This document shows, piece by piece, positions 1-8,087 of a stretch of 64,000 nucleotides of DNA. The translations under genes and the position numbers were made by a program. The number at the start of each line of letters is the position of its first letter. Position 1 is the stretch's first letter. Source of the DNA: an uncultured Oscillospiraceae bacterium (GTDB taxonomy: Bacteria; Bacillota; Clostridia; Oscillospirales; Oscillospiraceae). Under the pieces are notes generated by a model that saw only the letters and a list, made by a program, of their open reading frames with translations, was not told the origin of the DNA and made no database searches. The DNA lies in the NCBI GenBank assembly GCA_900754965.1, contig CAAEEO010000007.1, forward strand, positions 1 through 64,000. Direction: 5' to 3'.

Positions 1-247
1 GTTCGCGTTCTCCTTCCGTGTGACTGTGCCCAAACAGGGCGCCGTCGTTATGTTCAAAAATGTTCTCCACCACTTTTAAGATGTTCACCCCCAAAATGGT
101 AGTGATTGCCTGTTGGCTCAGCTCCGTCACTGGGAACACCTGCCCCAGACGGATGGTGGCGTAAGCGGCAATGATGTACGAAATGCTCACCCACGCCAGT
201 GCCGCAAGCTGAGTGGTGATAAATAAACTCCGGGTGATTGATTTCAT
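1..247 (-). CDS. Small prophage-type membrane protein, 3' end cut by window edge
   Basis: Reading on the minus strand from an ATG at 247, the frame stays open for 82 codons to the window edge, so the C-terminus is missing. The start is fixed by a strong GAAAGGAGGG ribosome binding site a few bases upstream. The N-terminal half is one hydrophobic segment (about residues 8-30), followed by a polar stretch ending in a histidine-rich motif (VENIFEHNDG, then GHSH). From memory this resembles small membrane proteins found near lysis genes in clostridial prophages, but I cannot verify this. It is separated from the stalk-domain gene upstream by a terminator. Function unknown. Confidence 0.55.
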   Translation of the reverse strand, partial: MKSITRSLFITTQLAALAWVSISYIIAAYATIRLGQVFPVTELSQQAITTILGVNILKVVENIFEHNDGALFGHSHTEGERE

Positions 248-324
248 CTTCCCCCCTCCTTTCTATGATAGGAACTTCCTCACTGTTCCCCATCCTCCCG
301 GTTTTTTCTGCATAAAAAGGGACA

Positions 325-354
325 AAAAATCCCGGACAGTTGTCCGGGATTTTT
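325..354 (-). terminator. Rho-independent terminator
   Basis: A perfect 14-bp inverted repeat (325-338 and 341-354) with a 2-base loop, A/T-flanked on both sides. It lies just after the stop of the stalk-domain gene on the minus strand and separates it from the small membrane gene. Confidence 0.85.
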
Positions 355-366
355 CCCTATTCCATT

Positions 367-1197
367 TTACACTGGATTCCAGTTGGCAAGGCGCAGTGTA
401 TAGAACTGCTCGCTCCGCCCCGCAGCCGTTTGCTCGGACACCGTCCACTGGAGCAGCACTTCCTCCCCGCCGACTTTCTCGGGCCATTTCAAATGAAACC
501 CGAAAAACAGTTCCGTTCCATAGCGAGCTTGCATTGCTGCCAATTCCTCTGCCGCCATCGGCACCACCTCCGCAGGCCCACCGTTGACAGCAGCAGACAG
601 CACCTCCACCCCCTTCAGTTCGGAAAACAGCTCTCCCTCAGTAAAGCAGATCGTCACCTGCGTTTCTCCAAGGCCGTACACATCATAATAATAGCGGTAC
701 GGCTGCCGGAAAATCTTCACCCCGGGCGATTCCTCATCCCATTCCACAGTATAGCCAAAGAACTCCGCCAAATACCGCAGCGGGGCGTATACCTGATCTT
801 TTACAATCACCGCCGCCGTGTCCATTTCCACGATCTGCAAGTCATCCAGATGACACTGCCCTGCCTGGCACACATATACACACCCCGTGGCACGGCTGTT
901 CCCCACAGAAAATGTGAGCTGTTCCCGGATTCCATAGTATCCCTCGGACTCCTCCGTTTCCCGCAGAAATCGGGCCTGCCGTTCCGCAGCATCCCATTCC
1001 ACCGTCAGACCCAGTGCCTCAGCCACAGCCCGCAGCGGTACCAATGTCCGGCCGTTCTCATCCAGAAAAGGCGCTGCGTCCGTCCAAAGCAGCGGTTTCT
1101 CCTCTACCAGAACCTGCAGCGGCTCCTGGGCAAAAACTGTGCCTCCAATGCCTGTTAACAAAGCGGTGCACAGCAGCGTTACGATCCATTGTTTCAT
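367..1197 (-). CDS. Secreted protein with two copper-amine-oxidase-type stalk domains
   Basis: A 276-residue protein starting at 1197, after a GAGGAG site; an in-frame longer start at 1251 is not supported by a ribosome binding site. Residues 1-23 form a signal peptide ending VFA. Two stalk-type repeats follow, recognisable by GRTLVPLRAVAEALG then VEWD (about 50-70), and by QVYAPLRYLAEFFGYTVEWD (about 130-150). The C-terminal third has no recognised domain. In Clostridia such domains are non-catalytic modules of exported proteins; no copper-oxidase residues are present. Role unknown, extracellular location inferred from the signal peptide. It appears monocistronic, ending at the 325-354 terminator. 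Confidence 0.85.
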   Translation of the reverse strand: MKQWIVTLLCTALLTGIGGTVFAQEPLQVLVEEKPLLWTDAAPFLDENGRTLVPLRAVAEALGLTVEWDAAERQARFLRETEESEGYYGIREQLTFSVGNSRATGCVYVCQAGQCHLDDLQIVEMDTAAVIVKDQVYAPLRYLAEFFGYTVEWDEESPGVKIFRQPYRYYYDVYGLGETQVTICFTEGELFSELKGVEVLSAAVNGGPAEVVPMAAEELAAMQARYGTELFFGFHLKWPEKVGGEEVLLQWTVSEQTAAGRSEQFYTLRLANWNPV

Positions 1198-1401
1198 AGT
1201 TTTCTCGTTCTCCTCTATCCATTCCCGGAAATTCTCAACACATTGTACCATTCCTCACACCATAACACCATTGTTTTTTACCATTTTTCTAATTTTCATT
1301 TTTTATGCAACACAGTGGGAACTTTCTTTGTTCCCCTGCGTCAAACTGCCATACGATACGGTAGCAAACAGACGCCGTACGCAATGAAAAGGAGAATTCA
1401 A

Positions 1402-2100
1402 ATGAAAAAACTGATCACCATGACCCTCACCCTGGCAATGGTTCTGTCCATGGCCGCTTGTGGCAACAATGCGGATGACGATACCGAGCCCACCCCCACC
1501 CCCGTAGTGACTGAGGAACCCGAAAACACCGAAAAACCCACTGAGACCCCCGATGCAGAGACTCCCGCTCCCTCCGAGAAACCCGTGGAGAAGCCCGAGA
1601 CTCCTGCTCCCACTCAGAAACCTGAGGAGAAACCCGCAACTCCCGCTCCCTCCGAAAAGCCCGCTGAGACTCCCGCTCCCGAGCAGTCCGGCTCCGCTAT
1701 GAGCGCTGCTGACCTGACCACTCTGATGGAGAGCCTCCTGGTCGGCGCTGATGAAGTCAATTCCGGCACCATTTCCGAGCTGCCCAAGGACAACGACAAC
1801 TATCAGTACAACCTGTACATCGACTACACCGAGGGCTATGAGTGCGTGACCTACGCTCCCATGATGAGCTCCAAGGCTTACTTCGTGGCTCTGCTGAGCG
1901 TTCCCGACGGTGTGGACGTGGCTGCTCTGGCTGACACCATCGAGGCTGGCGCTGACCCCAACAAATGGATTTGCGTGTCCGCTGACACCGTGGACACCGT
2001 GGTCAACGGCAATGTGATCCTGTTCTACATGATCGACAGCGCTGTTTACGGCAATACCGCTGGTCCTCTGACCGAAAACTTCCAGAACGCCAGCATCTGA
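1402..2100 (+). CDS. DUF4358-like lipoprotein with Pro/Thr/Glu-rich linker
   Basis: A 232-residue lipoprotein. The start at 1402 is chosen because AAGGAG ends 7 bases upstream; an in-frame ATG at 1384 has none. The signal peptide ends in a lipobox (SMAAC, Cys at about 20). Residues 25-95 are a low-complexity linker of repeated PAPSEKP and EKPETPAP units. The C-terminal domain (about 100-232) carries YAPMMSSKAY and VVNGNVILFYM, the pattern I associate with DUF4358, a family often found beside MBOAT acyltransferases in Clostridia. It is probably membrane-anchored on the outside and acts with the two genes downstream. The DUF assignment is from memory and not checked. Confidence 0.75.
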   Translation: MKKLITMTLTLAMVLSMAACGNNADDDTEPTPTPVVTEEPENTEKPTETPDAETPAPSEKPVEKPETPAPTQKPEEKPATPAPSEKPAETPAPEQSGSAMSAADLTTLMESLLVGADEVNSGTISELPKDNDNYQYNLYIDYTEGYECVTYAPMMSSKAYFVALLSVPDGVDVAALADTIEAGADPNKWICVSADTVDTVVNGNVILFYMIDSAVYGNTAGPLTENFQNASI

Positions 2101-2124
2101 TCCCCGCTGATCTCAATTTTGATC

Positions 2125-2152
2125 TGCCCGGCTCCCATTCCGGAGCCGGGCA
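2125..2152 (+). terminator. Hairpin/terminator between lipoprotein and MBOAT gene
   Basis: A perfect 11-bp stem (2125-2135, 2142-2152) with a 6-base loop followed by AATTCTTT, a weak U-tract. It directly precedes the ribosome binding site of the MBOAT gene, so it may be a leaky terminator that lowers downstream expression rather than a full stop. Confidence 0.7.
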
Positions 2153-2173
2153 AATTCTTTCAGGAGTGTTCGT

Positions 2174-3556
2174 ATGCTTTTTTCCAGCATTACCTTTTTG
2201 TATCTCTTCCTTCCGGTAACGCTGCTGTGCTATTATGTGGTGCCGGCACGATTCCGGAACGGCGTTCTGCTGATCGCCAGCCTGGTTTTCTACTTCTTTG
2301 GAGAACAAGCGTATACCTGGCTGCTGATCATCTCTTCTCTTTCTGACTACTTCCACGGTCTGTATATCGAATCCCACCGGGGACAGCGCTCAGCAAAGGT
2401 GGCTCTGGTCAGTTCCGTCATCATCAACCTGGCCATGCTGGGGGTGTTCAAGTATCTGGACTTTTTCCTCGGCTCGTTCAACAGCCTGTTCGGAACCGAC
2501 CTTCCTCTGCCGGGACTGAAACTGCCCATCGGCATTAGTTTCTTCACATTCCAGACCATGAGCTATACCATTGATGTCTATCTGGGCAATGCCCATGCTC
2601 AGCGGAATCTGATCAGCTTTTCCACCTATGTCAGTCTTTTCCCTCAGCTGGTGGCAGGCCCCATTGTCCGGTACACGGATGTGGACCGGGAACTGGAAAA
2701 CCGCTCCGTCACAGCAGACGGATTTGCCCTGGGCGTGCGCCGGTTCTGTGTGGGACTGGGTAAGAAAGTGCTGCTGGCCAACCTTTTGGGCGAACTGGTA
2801 GCCGTTTATCAGGGACAGGGAGAAAAGACCCTGGTGTTTGCATGGGTCAGCGCGCTGGCATATATGCTGCAGATTTACTACGACTTCTCCGGCTATTCCG
2901 ACATGGCCATCGGCCTGGGCAAAATGCTGGGATTCACCTTCCCTGAAAACTTTGACCATCCTTTCTGCTCCCGCTCTGTGACGGAATTCTGGCGGCGGTG
3001 GCACATGACCATGGGCGGCTGGTTCCGGGACTATGTCTACATTCCTCTGGGCGGCAACCGGGTATCCACCAGCCGCTGGCTGCGGAATGTGATGGTGGTC
3101 TGGTTCCTGACCGGTCTGTGGCACGGCGCTGCCTGGAACTTCGTGCTCTGGGGCGTAGCATACGGCGTGATGCTCATTTTGGAAAAACAGTTCCTGTCCG
3201 AATTCCTGGAAAAACACCGGATCTTCTCCCATGTGTACCTGCTGCTGATCACCCTGGTGATGTTCACCATTTTCGGCGGCACTTCCAAGGCAGGAATCCT
3301 GGCCGATCTGTCTGCCATGTTTGGCGGTGCCGAGCTGTATAACGCCGAGGCGCTCTACTATCTGCGCAGCTACCTGCCGATTCTGGTGGTTTCCATCATC
3401 GGCTCCACCCCCGTCGTGCGGGATCTGGCCCGCAAGGCCGAGCACACCCGGGCCGCAACTGTCATTGAGCCCCTGCTGTGCGTGGGACTGTTGGTGCTGT
3501 GTACCGCCTATCTGATCGACGGTTCCTTCAACCCCTTCCTGTACTTCCGTTTCTAA
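2174..3556 (+). CDS. MBOAT family O-acyltransferase (alginate O-acetyltransferase AlgI-like)
   Basis: A 460-residue polytopic membrane protein with AGGAG 7 bases before the ATG. Family hallmarks are FWRRWHMTMGGWFRDYVYIP in the middle and LTGLWHGAAWNFVLWG further on, which contain the conserved MBOAT histidines. Members of this family (AlgI, DltB, PatA) move acyl, usually acetyl, groups across the membrane onto extracytoplasmic polymers. The length fits AlgI (about 460-520). Gene order lipoprotein, MBOAT, DHHW protein suggests a surface-polymer acetylation complex; the acceptor polymer cannot be told from sequence. Twelve bases separate it from the DHHW gene, so the two are co-transcribed. Confidence 0.93.
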   Translation: MLFSSITFLYLFLPVTLLCYYVVPARFRNGVLLIASLVFYFFGEQAYTWLLIISSLSDYFHGLYIESHRGQRSAKVALVSSVIINLAMLGVFKYLDFFLGSFNSLFGTDLPLPGLKLPIGISFFTFQTMSYTIDVYLGNAHAQRNLISFSTYVSLFPQLVAGPIVRYTDVDRELENRSVTADGFALGVRRFCVGLGKKVLLANLLGELVAVYQGQGEKTLVFAWVSALAYMLQIYYDFSGYSDMAIGLGKMLGFTFPENFDHPFCSRSVTEFWRRWHMTMGGWFRDYVYIPLGGNRVSTSRWLRNVMVVWFLTGLWHGAAWNFVLWGVAYGVMLILEKQFLSEFLEKHRIFSHVYLLLITLVMFTIFGGTSKAGILADLSAMFGGAELYNAEALYYLRSYLPILVVSIIGSTPVVRDLARKAEHTRAATVIEPLLCVGLLVLCTAYLIDGSFNPFLYFRF

Positions 3557-3568
3557 GGAGCGTGCCTT

Positions 3569-4669
3569 ATGCAACTGAAATCTAAACTGACGATCCTTCT
3601 GTTCCTGCTGACGATCTTCGGATTTTCTGCTGCCCATTTTCTGCTGCCGGATGGGGACATTTCCGCGTCTGAACGGCGTAAACTGGCCCAGGCGCCGGAA
3701 CTGTCCGCCACCACGGTACTCAACGGGAAATACGGTACCGATCTGGAAAAGTATCTGTTGGACCAGTTTCCTCTGCGGGACGGTCTGCGAAGTCTGAAAG
3801 CCCACTGGCAGTTTGATATTTACCGCCTGCAGGACAACAACGGCCTGTATGTGGTGGATGGGAGCATCTGCAAACTGGATAAAGACCTGAAAGAGCCTCA
3901 GGTCAGCGCTGCCATCTCCAACACCAATGGGATCTACGAAAAATACCTGCAGGGTATGAATGTGTGGTTCGCTCTGCTGCCGGACAAAAATTACTTTGCC
4001 GCCCAGCCCAACGGCTATCCTTCCCTGGATTACGGCCGCATGGACGCACTGCTTTCCGAAGGCCTGAACGAAAACATCTCTTACCTGGGTATGGCCCCCT
4101 TCGGACAGCTGACTCTGGAAGATTACTACAACACGGACCTGCACTGGCGGCAGGAACGGTTGGAGAGCGTGGTGGCCGGTCTGAGCAGCTCCATGGGATT
4201 TGCCATGCCGGACTTTCAGAGCTATATCCAGACGGAATATGCCCCCTTCCACGGCGCCTATTACGGACAGTCTGCCCTGTATCCCCCGGCAGATACTCTG
4301 GTGACGCTCTCGAACCCCACCATTGACGGTTCCGTGGTCACCGGCGTGGAATTCTCCGGTGAAAAGGCGGTCTATGATCCCTCCGACCTGGACAACACCG
4401 ACCTGTATGATCTGTACCTCAGCGGCCCTCAGGCCATCGTCACCGTGACAAACCCCAACGGCACCACCGGCAAGGAACTGATCCTGTTCCGGGATTCCTT
4501 CGGTTCCTCCCTGGCGCCTCTGCTGCTGGACAGTTACGATACGATCACTCTGGTGGATATGCGTTATGTGACCACCGCCCTGCTGGAGCAGTATCTCTCT
4601 TTTGAAGATCAGGATGTGCTGTTCCTGTACAACACCAGTCTGGTCAATTCCGGTCTGCTGCTGAAATGA
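3569..4669 (+). CDS. DHHW family protein, partner of the MBOAT acyltransferase
   Basis: A 366-residue protein with one N-terminal membrane anchor (about 7-24) and an exported domain. The ribosome binding site AAGGAG overlaps the MBOAT stop codon. The diagnostic motif NTDLHW sits at about 188-193 and a later FRDSFGSSLAPL could hold the serine of an SGNH-like/AlgJ-like fold. Proteins of this type are thought to complete acyl transfer outside the cell in partnership with AlgI-like proteins. Tight coupling to the MBOAT gene supports that role; activity is inferred. Confidence 0.85.
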   Translation: MQLKSKLTILLFLLTIFGFSAAHFLLPDGDISASERRKLAQAPELSATTVLNGKYGTDLEKYLLDQFPLRDGLRSLKAHWQFDIYRLQDNNGLYVVDGSICKLDKDLKEPQVSAAISNTNGIYEKYLQGMNVWFALLPDKNYFAAQPNGYPSLDYGRMDALLSEGLNENISYLGMAPFGQLTLEDYYNTDLHWRQERLESVVAGLSSSMGFAMPDFQSYIQTEYAPFHGAYYGQSALYPPADTLVTLSNPTIDGSVVTGVEFSGEKAVYDPSDLDNTDLYDLYLSGPQAIVTVTNPNGTTGKELILFRDSFGSSLAPLLLDSYDTITLVDMRYVTTALLEQYLSFEDQDVLFLYNTSLVNSGLLLK

Positions 4670-4683
4670 TCCCGCTTTTCCAA

Positions 4684-4714
4684 TGCCCCGGAACGGCTGT
4701 GCCGTTCCGGGGCA
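4684..4714 (+). terminator. Rho-independent terminator of the acylation cassette
   Basis: A perfect 13-bp GC-rich stem (4684-4696, 4702-4714) with a 5-base loop followed by GTTTCTTT, 14 bases after the DHHW stop codon. Confidence 0.9.
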
Positions 4715-4734
4715 GTTTCTTTCCTCACCCGCTC

Positions 4735-4764
4735 TTGACACATTCCCGTGGCCTTTGCTATACT
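4735..4764 (+). promoter_or_regulatory. Sigma-A type promoter for the ECF S component
   Basis: TTGACA (4735-4740) and TATACT (4759-4764) are separated by 18 bases. It lies just after the preceding terminator and 58 bases before the ECF gene ATG, so that gene has its own promoter. The leader contains only a small CCCGGC/GCCGGG hairpin (4785-4800). Confidence 0.8.
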
Positions 4765-4821
4765 GAACCCACTTCACGAAAACTCCCCCGGCATCGCCGG
4801 GACGATCAGGAGGGACTGCCC

Positions 4822-5355
4822 ATGTCCGCCGTAAAAAAACTCACTGTGTCTGCCGTCTGCCTGACCCTGTGTCTGCTGCTGCCATTCCTCACCGGTCAGC
4901 TCCAGCAGATTGGCAATATGTTTTGCCCCATGCACCTCCCGGTGCTGATCTGCGGTCTGCTGTGCGGCCCTGCCTGGGGCGCCGGCGTGGGCCTGATTGC
5001 CCCACTGCTGCGGTATCTGCTGTTTTCCGCACCGCCCATCTTCCCCATCGGACTGGCCATGGCCGCAGAACTGGCAGTTTACGGTCTGGTCACCGGTCTG
5101 GTCTATCCCCGCACCCGGGGCGACCTGCGGGGCATCTATCTGGCTCTGGGCAGCGCCATGGTGTCCGGCCGATTGGTCTGGGGCGCCGTCCGCTATGCAC
5201 TGGCCGGTCTGTCCGGCAGCCAGTTTCCCATGGCCGCATTTCTCTCCGGCGCACTGTTCACCGCCTGGCCGGGCATCCTGCTGCAGCTGATACTGATTCC
5301 GCCGGTGATTCGCGCTCTGCAGCGTTCCCGTCTGATGTCCGCTCCCCAGAGCTGA
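4822..5355 (+). CDS. ECF transporter S component (substrate unknown)
   Basis: A 177-residue, six-helix membrane protein starting at 4822 behind AGGAGGG. The sequence GQLQQIGNMFCPMHLPVLIC near residues 25-45 and the overall hydrophobic pattern match energy-coupling-factor S subunits, which bind a vitamin or other micronutrient and dock onto a shared EcfA/A'/T module. No EcfA or EcfT gene lies in the window, so it belongs to the solitary (group II) type. The motif resembles the DUF3816-type family with pantothenate-like members, but the substrate cannot be assigned. It is monocistronic, with its own promoter and terminator. Confidence 0.85.
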   Translation: MSAVKKLTVSAVCLTLCLLLPFLTGQLQQIGNMFCPMHLPVLICGLLCGPAWGAGVGLIAPLLRYLLFSAPPIFPIGLAMAAELAVYGLVTGLVYPRTRGDLRGIYLALGSAMVSGRLVWGAVRYALAGLSGSQFPMAAFLSGALFTAWPGILLQLILIPPVIRALQRSRLMSAPQS

Positions 5356-5373
5356 CGCCGAACCGTATCTCGC

Positions 5374-5411
5374 AAAAAGTCCGTGTATCCCATAGGATAC
5401 ACGGACTTTTT
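5374..5411. terminator. Bidirectional terminator between converging genes
   Basis: A perfect 17-bp inverted repeat (5374-5390, 5395-5411) with a 4-base loop; A-run on one side and T-run on the other. It ends both the ECF S gene (plus) and the amidohydrolase (minus), whose stop codon touches the stem. Confidence 0.93.
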
Positions 5412-7029
5412 ATGCTTTGAAAATGGTTTTGTCCTCTTTGATGGTTTCCAACACCGGGATCTGCCCAATCCGTTCGGCAGGGACTCGGGTGGGATCGTCC
5501 CCAAGGATCACAAAATCCGCCAGTTTTCCCGGCATGATGCTCCCCTTGCGGTGTTCTTCAAAAATCTGGTAAGCAGCCGTTGCTGTCACCGCCTGCAGCG
5601 CCTGTGCAGCCGTCAATCTCTCCGCCGGTCCCAGCACCCGTCCGGACAGGGTCTTGCGGCATACGGCATTCTGTACCGTGAAAAGCATATTGGGCGGAAC
5701 CACCGGGGTATCCTGATGGAGGGTAAAGGGAACGCCCCGCATCAGCGCCCCTCTTGCCGGACTGATGCTCGCCGCCCGCGCCGCGCCCAATACGGACCGG
5801 GCGTGCCAATCCCCCCAATAATACACATGATCCAAAAAGAAACTGGCCATCATGCCCAAGGCTTTCATGCGCTCCAACTGATCCGGCCGCACCGTCTGGG
5901 CATGGATCATCACCGGTCGCAGGGGCCGGCGGATGCCCGTTCGTTCCATCGCCCAGGCATAGCACCGCAGAAACTGCTCGCAGGCGGCATCTCCGTTGCA
6001 ATGCACATTCATCTGCCATCCCCGCTCCAGGCACCGCACTGCCAGAGCAGTCACTTCCTCATCGGTATACAGAGGCGCTCCGCAATAGTCCGCCCTCTCT
6101 CCCTCCGGTGGGATCTCATACGGCCGGGAGAGCCATGCCGTTTTTCCCTGAGGCGAACCGTCCAGAAAGAGTTTGCACCCCGCCATACGGACTCGGCCGC
6201 CATCACTCGGCGCGCCGCTCAGCAGGCTCTCTGCCAATTCCGGCGTCACCTGCCCTACCACATCCTGGAAAAACAGTCCCCGTTCTTCCCCTGCCCGGAG
6301 CAGGCGGAGTTCTTCCTTCCCCACCCGGGCGTCCTGGATTGTGGTGATTCCATAGGAGGCATACATCTCACAGGTCTGCTCCATGGACGCGATCACCTTT
6401 TCAAAAGACGGCGACTGGATCTTCGCCTGTACAGACGGGTCCAGATAGGCCCGCTCGGTGAGCAGTCCATTGGGCGTACCGTCCGGGAATCGGCCCACCG
6501 TTCCACCTTCCGGCACCTGAAACTGCCCCCAATATCCCAACAGCTGCAGCGCCCGGGTGTTTCCTATGACCAAATGTCCGGAGGCGTGAATGCAGAGTAC
6601 GGGAATTTCTTCCGACACCTGATCCAGCTCCAGACGGGTGATCTCTTCGCCCTCGGGAAACCCGGAGGGGTCGTAGCCCATACCAATCAGCCATTCTCCC
6701 GGTTCCCGCTCCCGCGTTTCCAGTCCCTTGCGGAAAGTTTCCAACAGGGCGGCGCGATCTCCGCAAATCCCCAACGGCGGCGGCGCGGCATTGACCATCA
6801 GTCTCTGGTTGGCCGCAGCCGTCAAATGCGAATGAGGATCGATAAATCCCGGCAGCATCGTCCTGCCTTCCAGATCCCGCTGCATCGCTCCTTCTCCGGC
6901 AAGGGGCCGCAGTTCCTCCGCCGTTCCCACGCCGAGAATGATCCCGTTTTCCGTCAGCACCGCCTCCGCCCGGGGACGGGCAGGGTCCATGGTCAGCAGA
7001 TTTCCATGATGATACAATCGTTTTCCCAT
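5410..7029 (-). CDS. Amidohydrolase 3 family protein (YtcJ-like)
   Basis: A 539-residue cytoplasmic metal-dependent hydrolase. The start at 7029 is preceded by AGGAGGAACAGA. The N-terminal small beta domain leads into the metal site DPHSHL (about 63-68); further metal or substrate residues are seen in CIHASGH, MNVHCNGDA, MIHAQTV and LHQDTPVVPP. The C-terminal GSIMPGKLADFVILGDDP is typical of the composite beta-sandwich of this superfamily. Family members hydrolyse exocyclic amides or formamides of unknown identity; substrate not predictable. It seems to be transcribed alone. Confidence 0.9.
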   Translation of the reverse strand: MGKRLYHHGNLLTMDPARPRAEAVLTENGIILGVGTAEELRPLAGEGAMQRDLEGRTMLPGFIDPHSHLTAAANQRLMVNAAPPPLGICGDRAALLETFRKGLETREREPGEWLIGMGYDPSGFPEGEEITRLELDQVSEEIPVLCIHASGHLVIGNTRALQLLGYWGQFQVPEGGTVGRFPDGTPNGLLTERAYLDPSVQAKIQSPSFEKVIASMEQTCEMYASYGITTIQDARVGKEELRLLRAGEERGLFFQDVVGQVTPELAESLLSGAPSDGGRVRMAGCKLFLDGSPQGKTAWLSRPYEIPPEGERADYCGAPLYTDEEVTALAVRCLERGWQMNVHCNGDAACEQFLRCYAWAMERTGIRRPLRPVMIHAQTVRPDQLERMKALGMMASFFLDHVYYWGDWHARSVLGAARAASISPARGALMRGVPFTLHQDTPVVPPNMLFTVQNAVCRKTLSGRVLGPAERLTAAQALQAVTATAAYQIFEEHRKGSIMPGKLADFVILGDDPTRVPAERIGQIPVLETIKEDKTIFKA

Positions 7030-7101
7030 TCTGTTCCTCCTGAACCGTCAGTATGGTCAGTATTCCCTCATTCCGCAAAGAGAATGCTGCAAAAAACAAA
7101 A

Positions 7102-7132
7102 AGCGGAGACGATACCAGGTACCGCCCCCGCT
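7102..7132 (-). terminator. Terminator after the transketolase genes
   Basis: An imperfect stem of about 15 bp (7102-7116 with 7118-7132); on the minus strand it is followed by CTTTTTGTTTTTTG, a good U-tract. It lies 17 bases beyond the stop of the C-terminal transketolase gene. Confidence 0.65.
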
Positions 7133-7148
7133 CAGTCCACTTATGCAA

Positions 7149-8084
7149 TTATTTTCTGCTCAGCACCGTTTCAATGGCAGCGCGGACACCTGCTGCGTCC
7201 ACACCGTACTTTGCCAGCAGTTCGGCATACTTGCCGGACTCGGTGAACACATCCCGGATGCCCACAAACTCCGTGGGAGCGCCCACGCCTGCATAGGCCA
7301 GGACTTCCGCCACGGCACTGCCCAGACCTCCGTAAATATTGTGCTCCTCTGCCACCACGATGGCGCCGGTTTCCCGGGCGCAGCGAACAATCAGCTCTGC
7401 ATCGATGGGCTTGATGGAGTACATATCCACCACACGGACGGAAACACCGGTTTTCGCCAGTTCTTCCGCAGCCTCCAGAGCCTTGTGCACCAGCAGGCCG
7501 CAGGCAATGACGGTCACATCCGTGCCTTCCCGAACCACAGCGCCTTTGCCCATCTCAAACTGGGTGCCGGCAGGATACAGGTCGGGGTACACATCCCGGC
7601 TCAGCCGCAGGTACACGGGGCCGTAATTCTCTGCTGCCCACTGGGTCGCCCAGCGTGCGCTGGTCTCATCAGAGGGGGCAATGATGCGCATATTGGGCAG
7701 GCTGCGCATATTGGCAATGTCCTCCAGGGCATGGTGGGACGCACCGTCCAGTGCATCGGACATACCGCAGTAAGCACCACCGAATTTCACATTCAGGTTG
7801 CCATAGCAAACCTGACCGCGGGCAGCAATCAGGCCCAGTGTGGTCAGGAACACCGTGAAGGTGTTCACAAAGGGAACCTTGCCCACCGCAGCCAGACCGG
7901 CAGCCGTGGAGACCATATTGGACTCGGCAATTCCCATATTAAAGAACCGGTCGGGATGGGCATTGGCAAACAGTTTGGACTTGGTGGAACCGGACAGGTC
8001 CGCATCCAGCACCACAATATCCGGATTGGTCTCACCCAACTCCGCCAAAACGGAGCCGTACACTTCTCTCAGCTGTTTTGCCAT
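7149..8084 (-). CDS. Transketolase, C-terminal subunit
   Basis: A 311-residue protein matching the pyrimidine-binding and C-terminal domains of thiamine-diphosphate transketolases. DADLSGSTKSKLF (about 27-39) and FNMGIAESNMVSTAAGLA, with the catalytic glutamate of the PYR domain, are clear. The preceding gene supplies the missing PP domain, so two polypeptides make one enzyme, as is common in Clostridia and archaea. It moves two-carbon units between sugar phosphates in the non-oxidative pentose phosphate pathway, the probable source of pentoses here. Only 3 bases separate the two genes. Confidence 0.93.
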   Translation of the reverse strand: MAKQLREVYGSVLAELGETNPDIVVLDADLSGSTKSKLFANAHPDRFFNMGIAESNMVSTAAGLAAVGKVPFVNTFTVFLTTLGLIAARGQVCYGNLNVKFGGAYCGMSDALDGASHHALEDIANMRSLPNMRIIAPSDETSARWATQWAAENYGPVYLRLSRDVYPDLYPAGTQFEMGKGAVVREGTDVTVIACGLLVHKALEAAEELAKTGVSVRVVDMYSIKPIDAELIVRCARETGAIVVAEEHNIYGGLGSAVAEVLAYAGVGAPTEFVGIRDVFTESGKYAELLAKYGVDAAGVRAAIETVLSRK

Positions 8085-8087
8085 TTC

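Noticed and set aside
2390..4777. Minus-strand open frame of nearly 800 codons across the MBOAT and DHHW genes
   Set aside because: Antisense to two well-recognised genes, spans a terminator and a promoter, and has no protein-like composition.
4765..4821. Possible riboswitch in the leader of the ECF S component
   Set aside because: The leader is under 60 bases and has only one small hairpin without known aptamer features.
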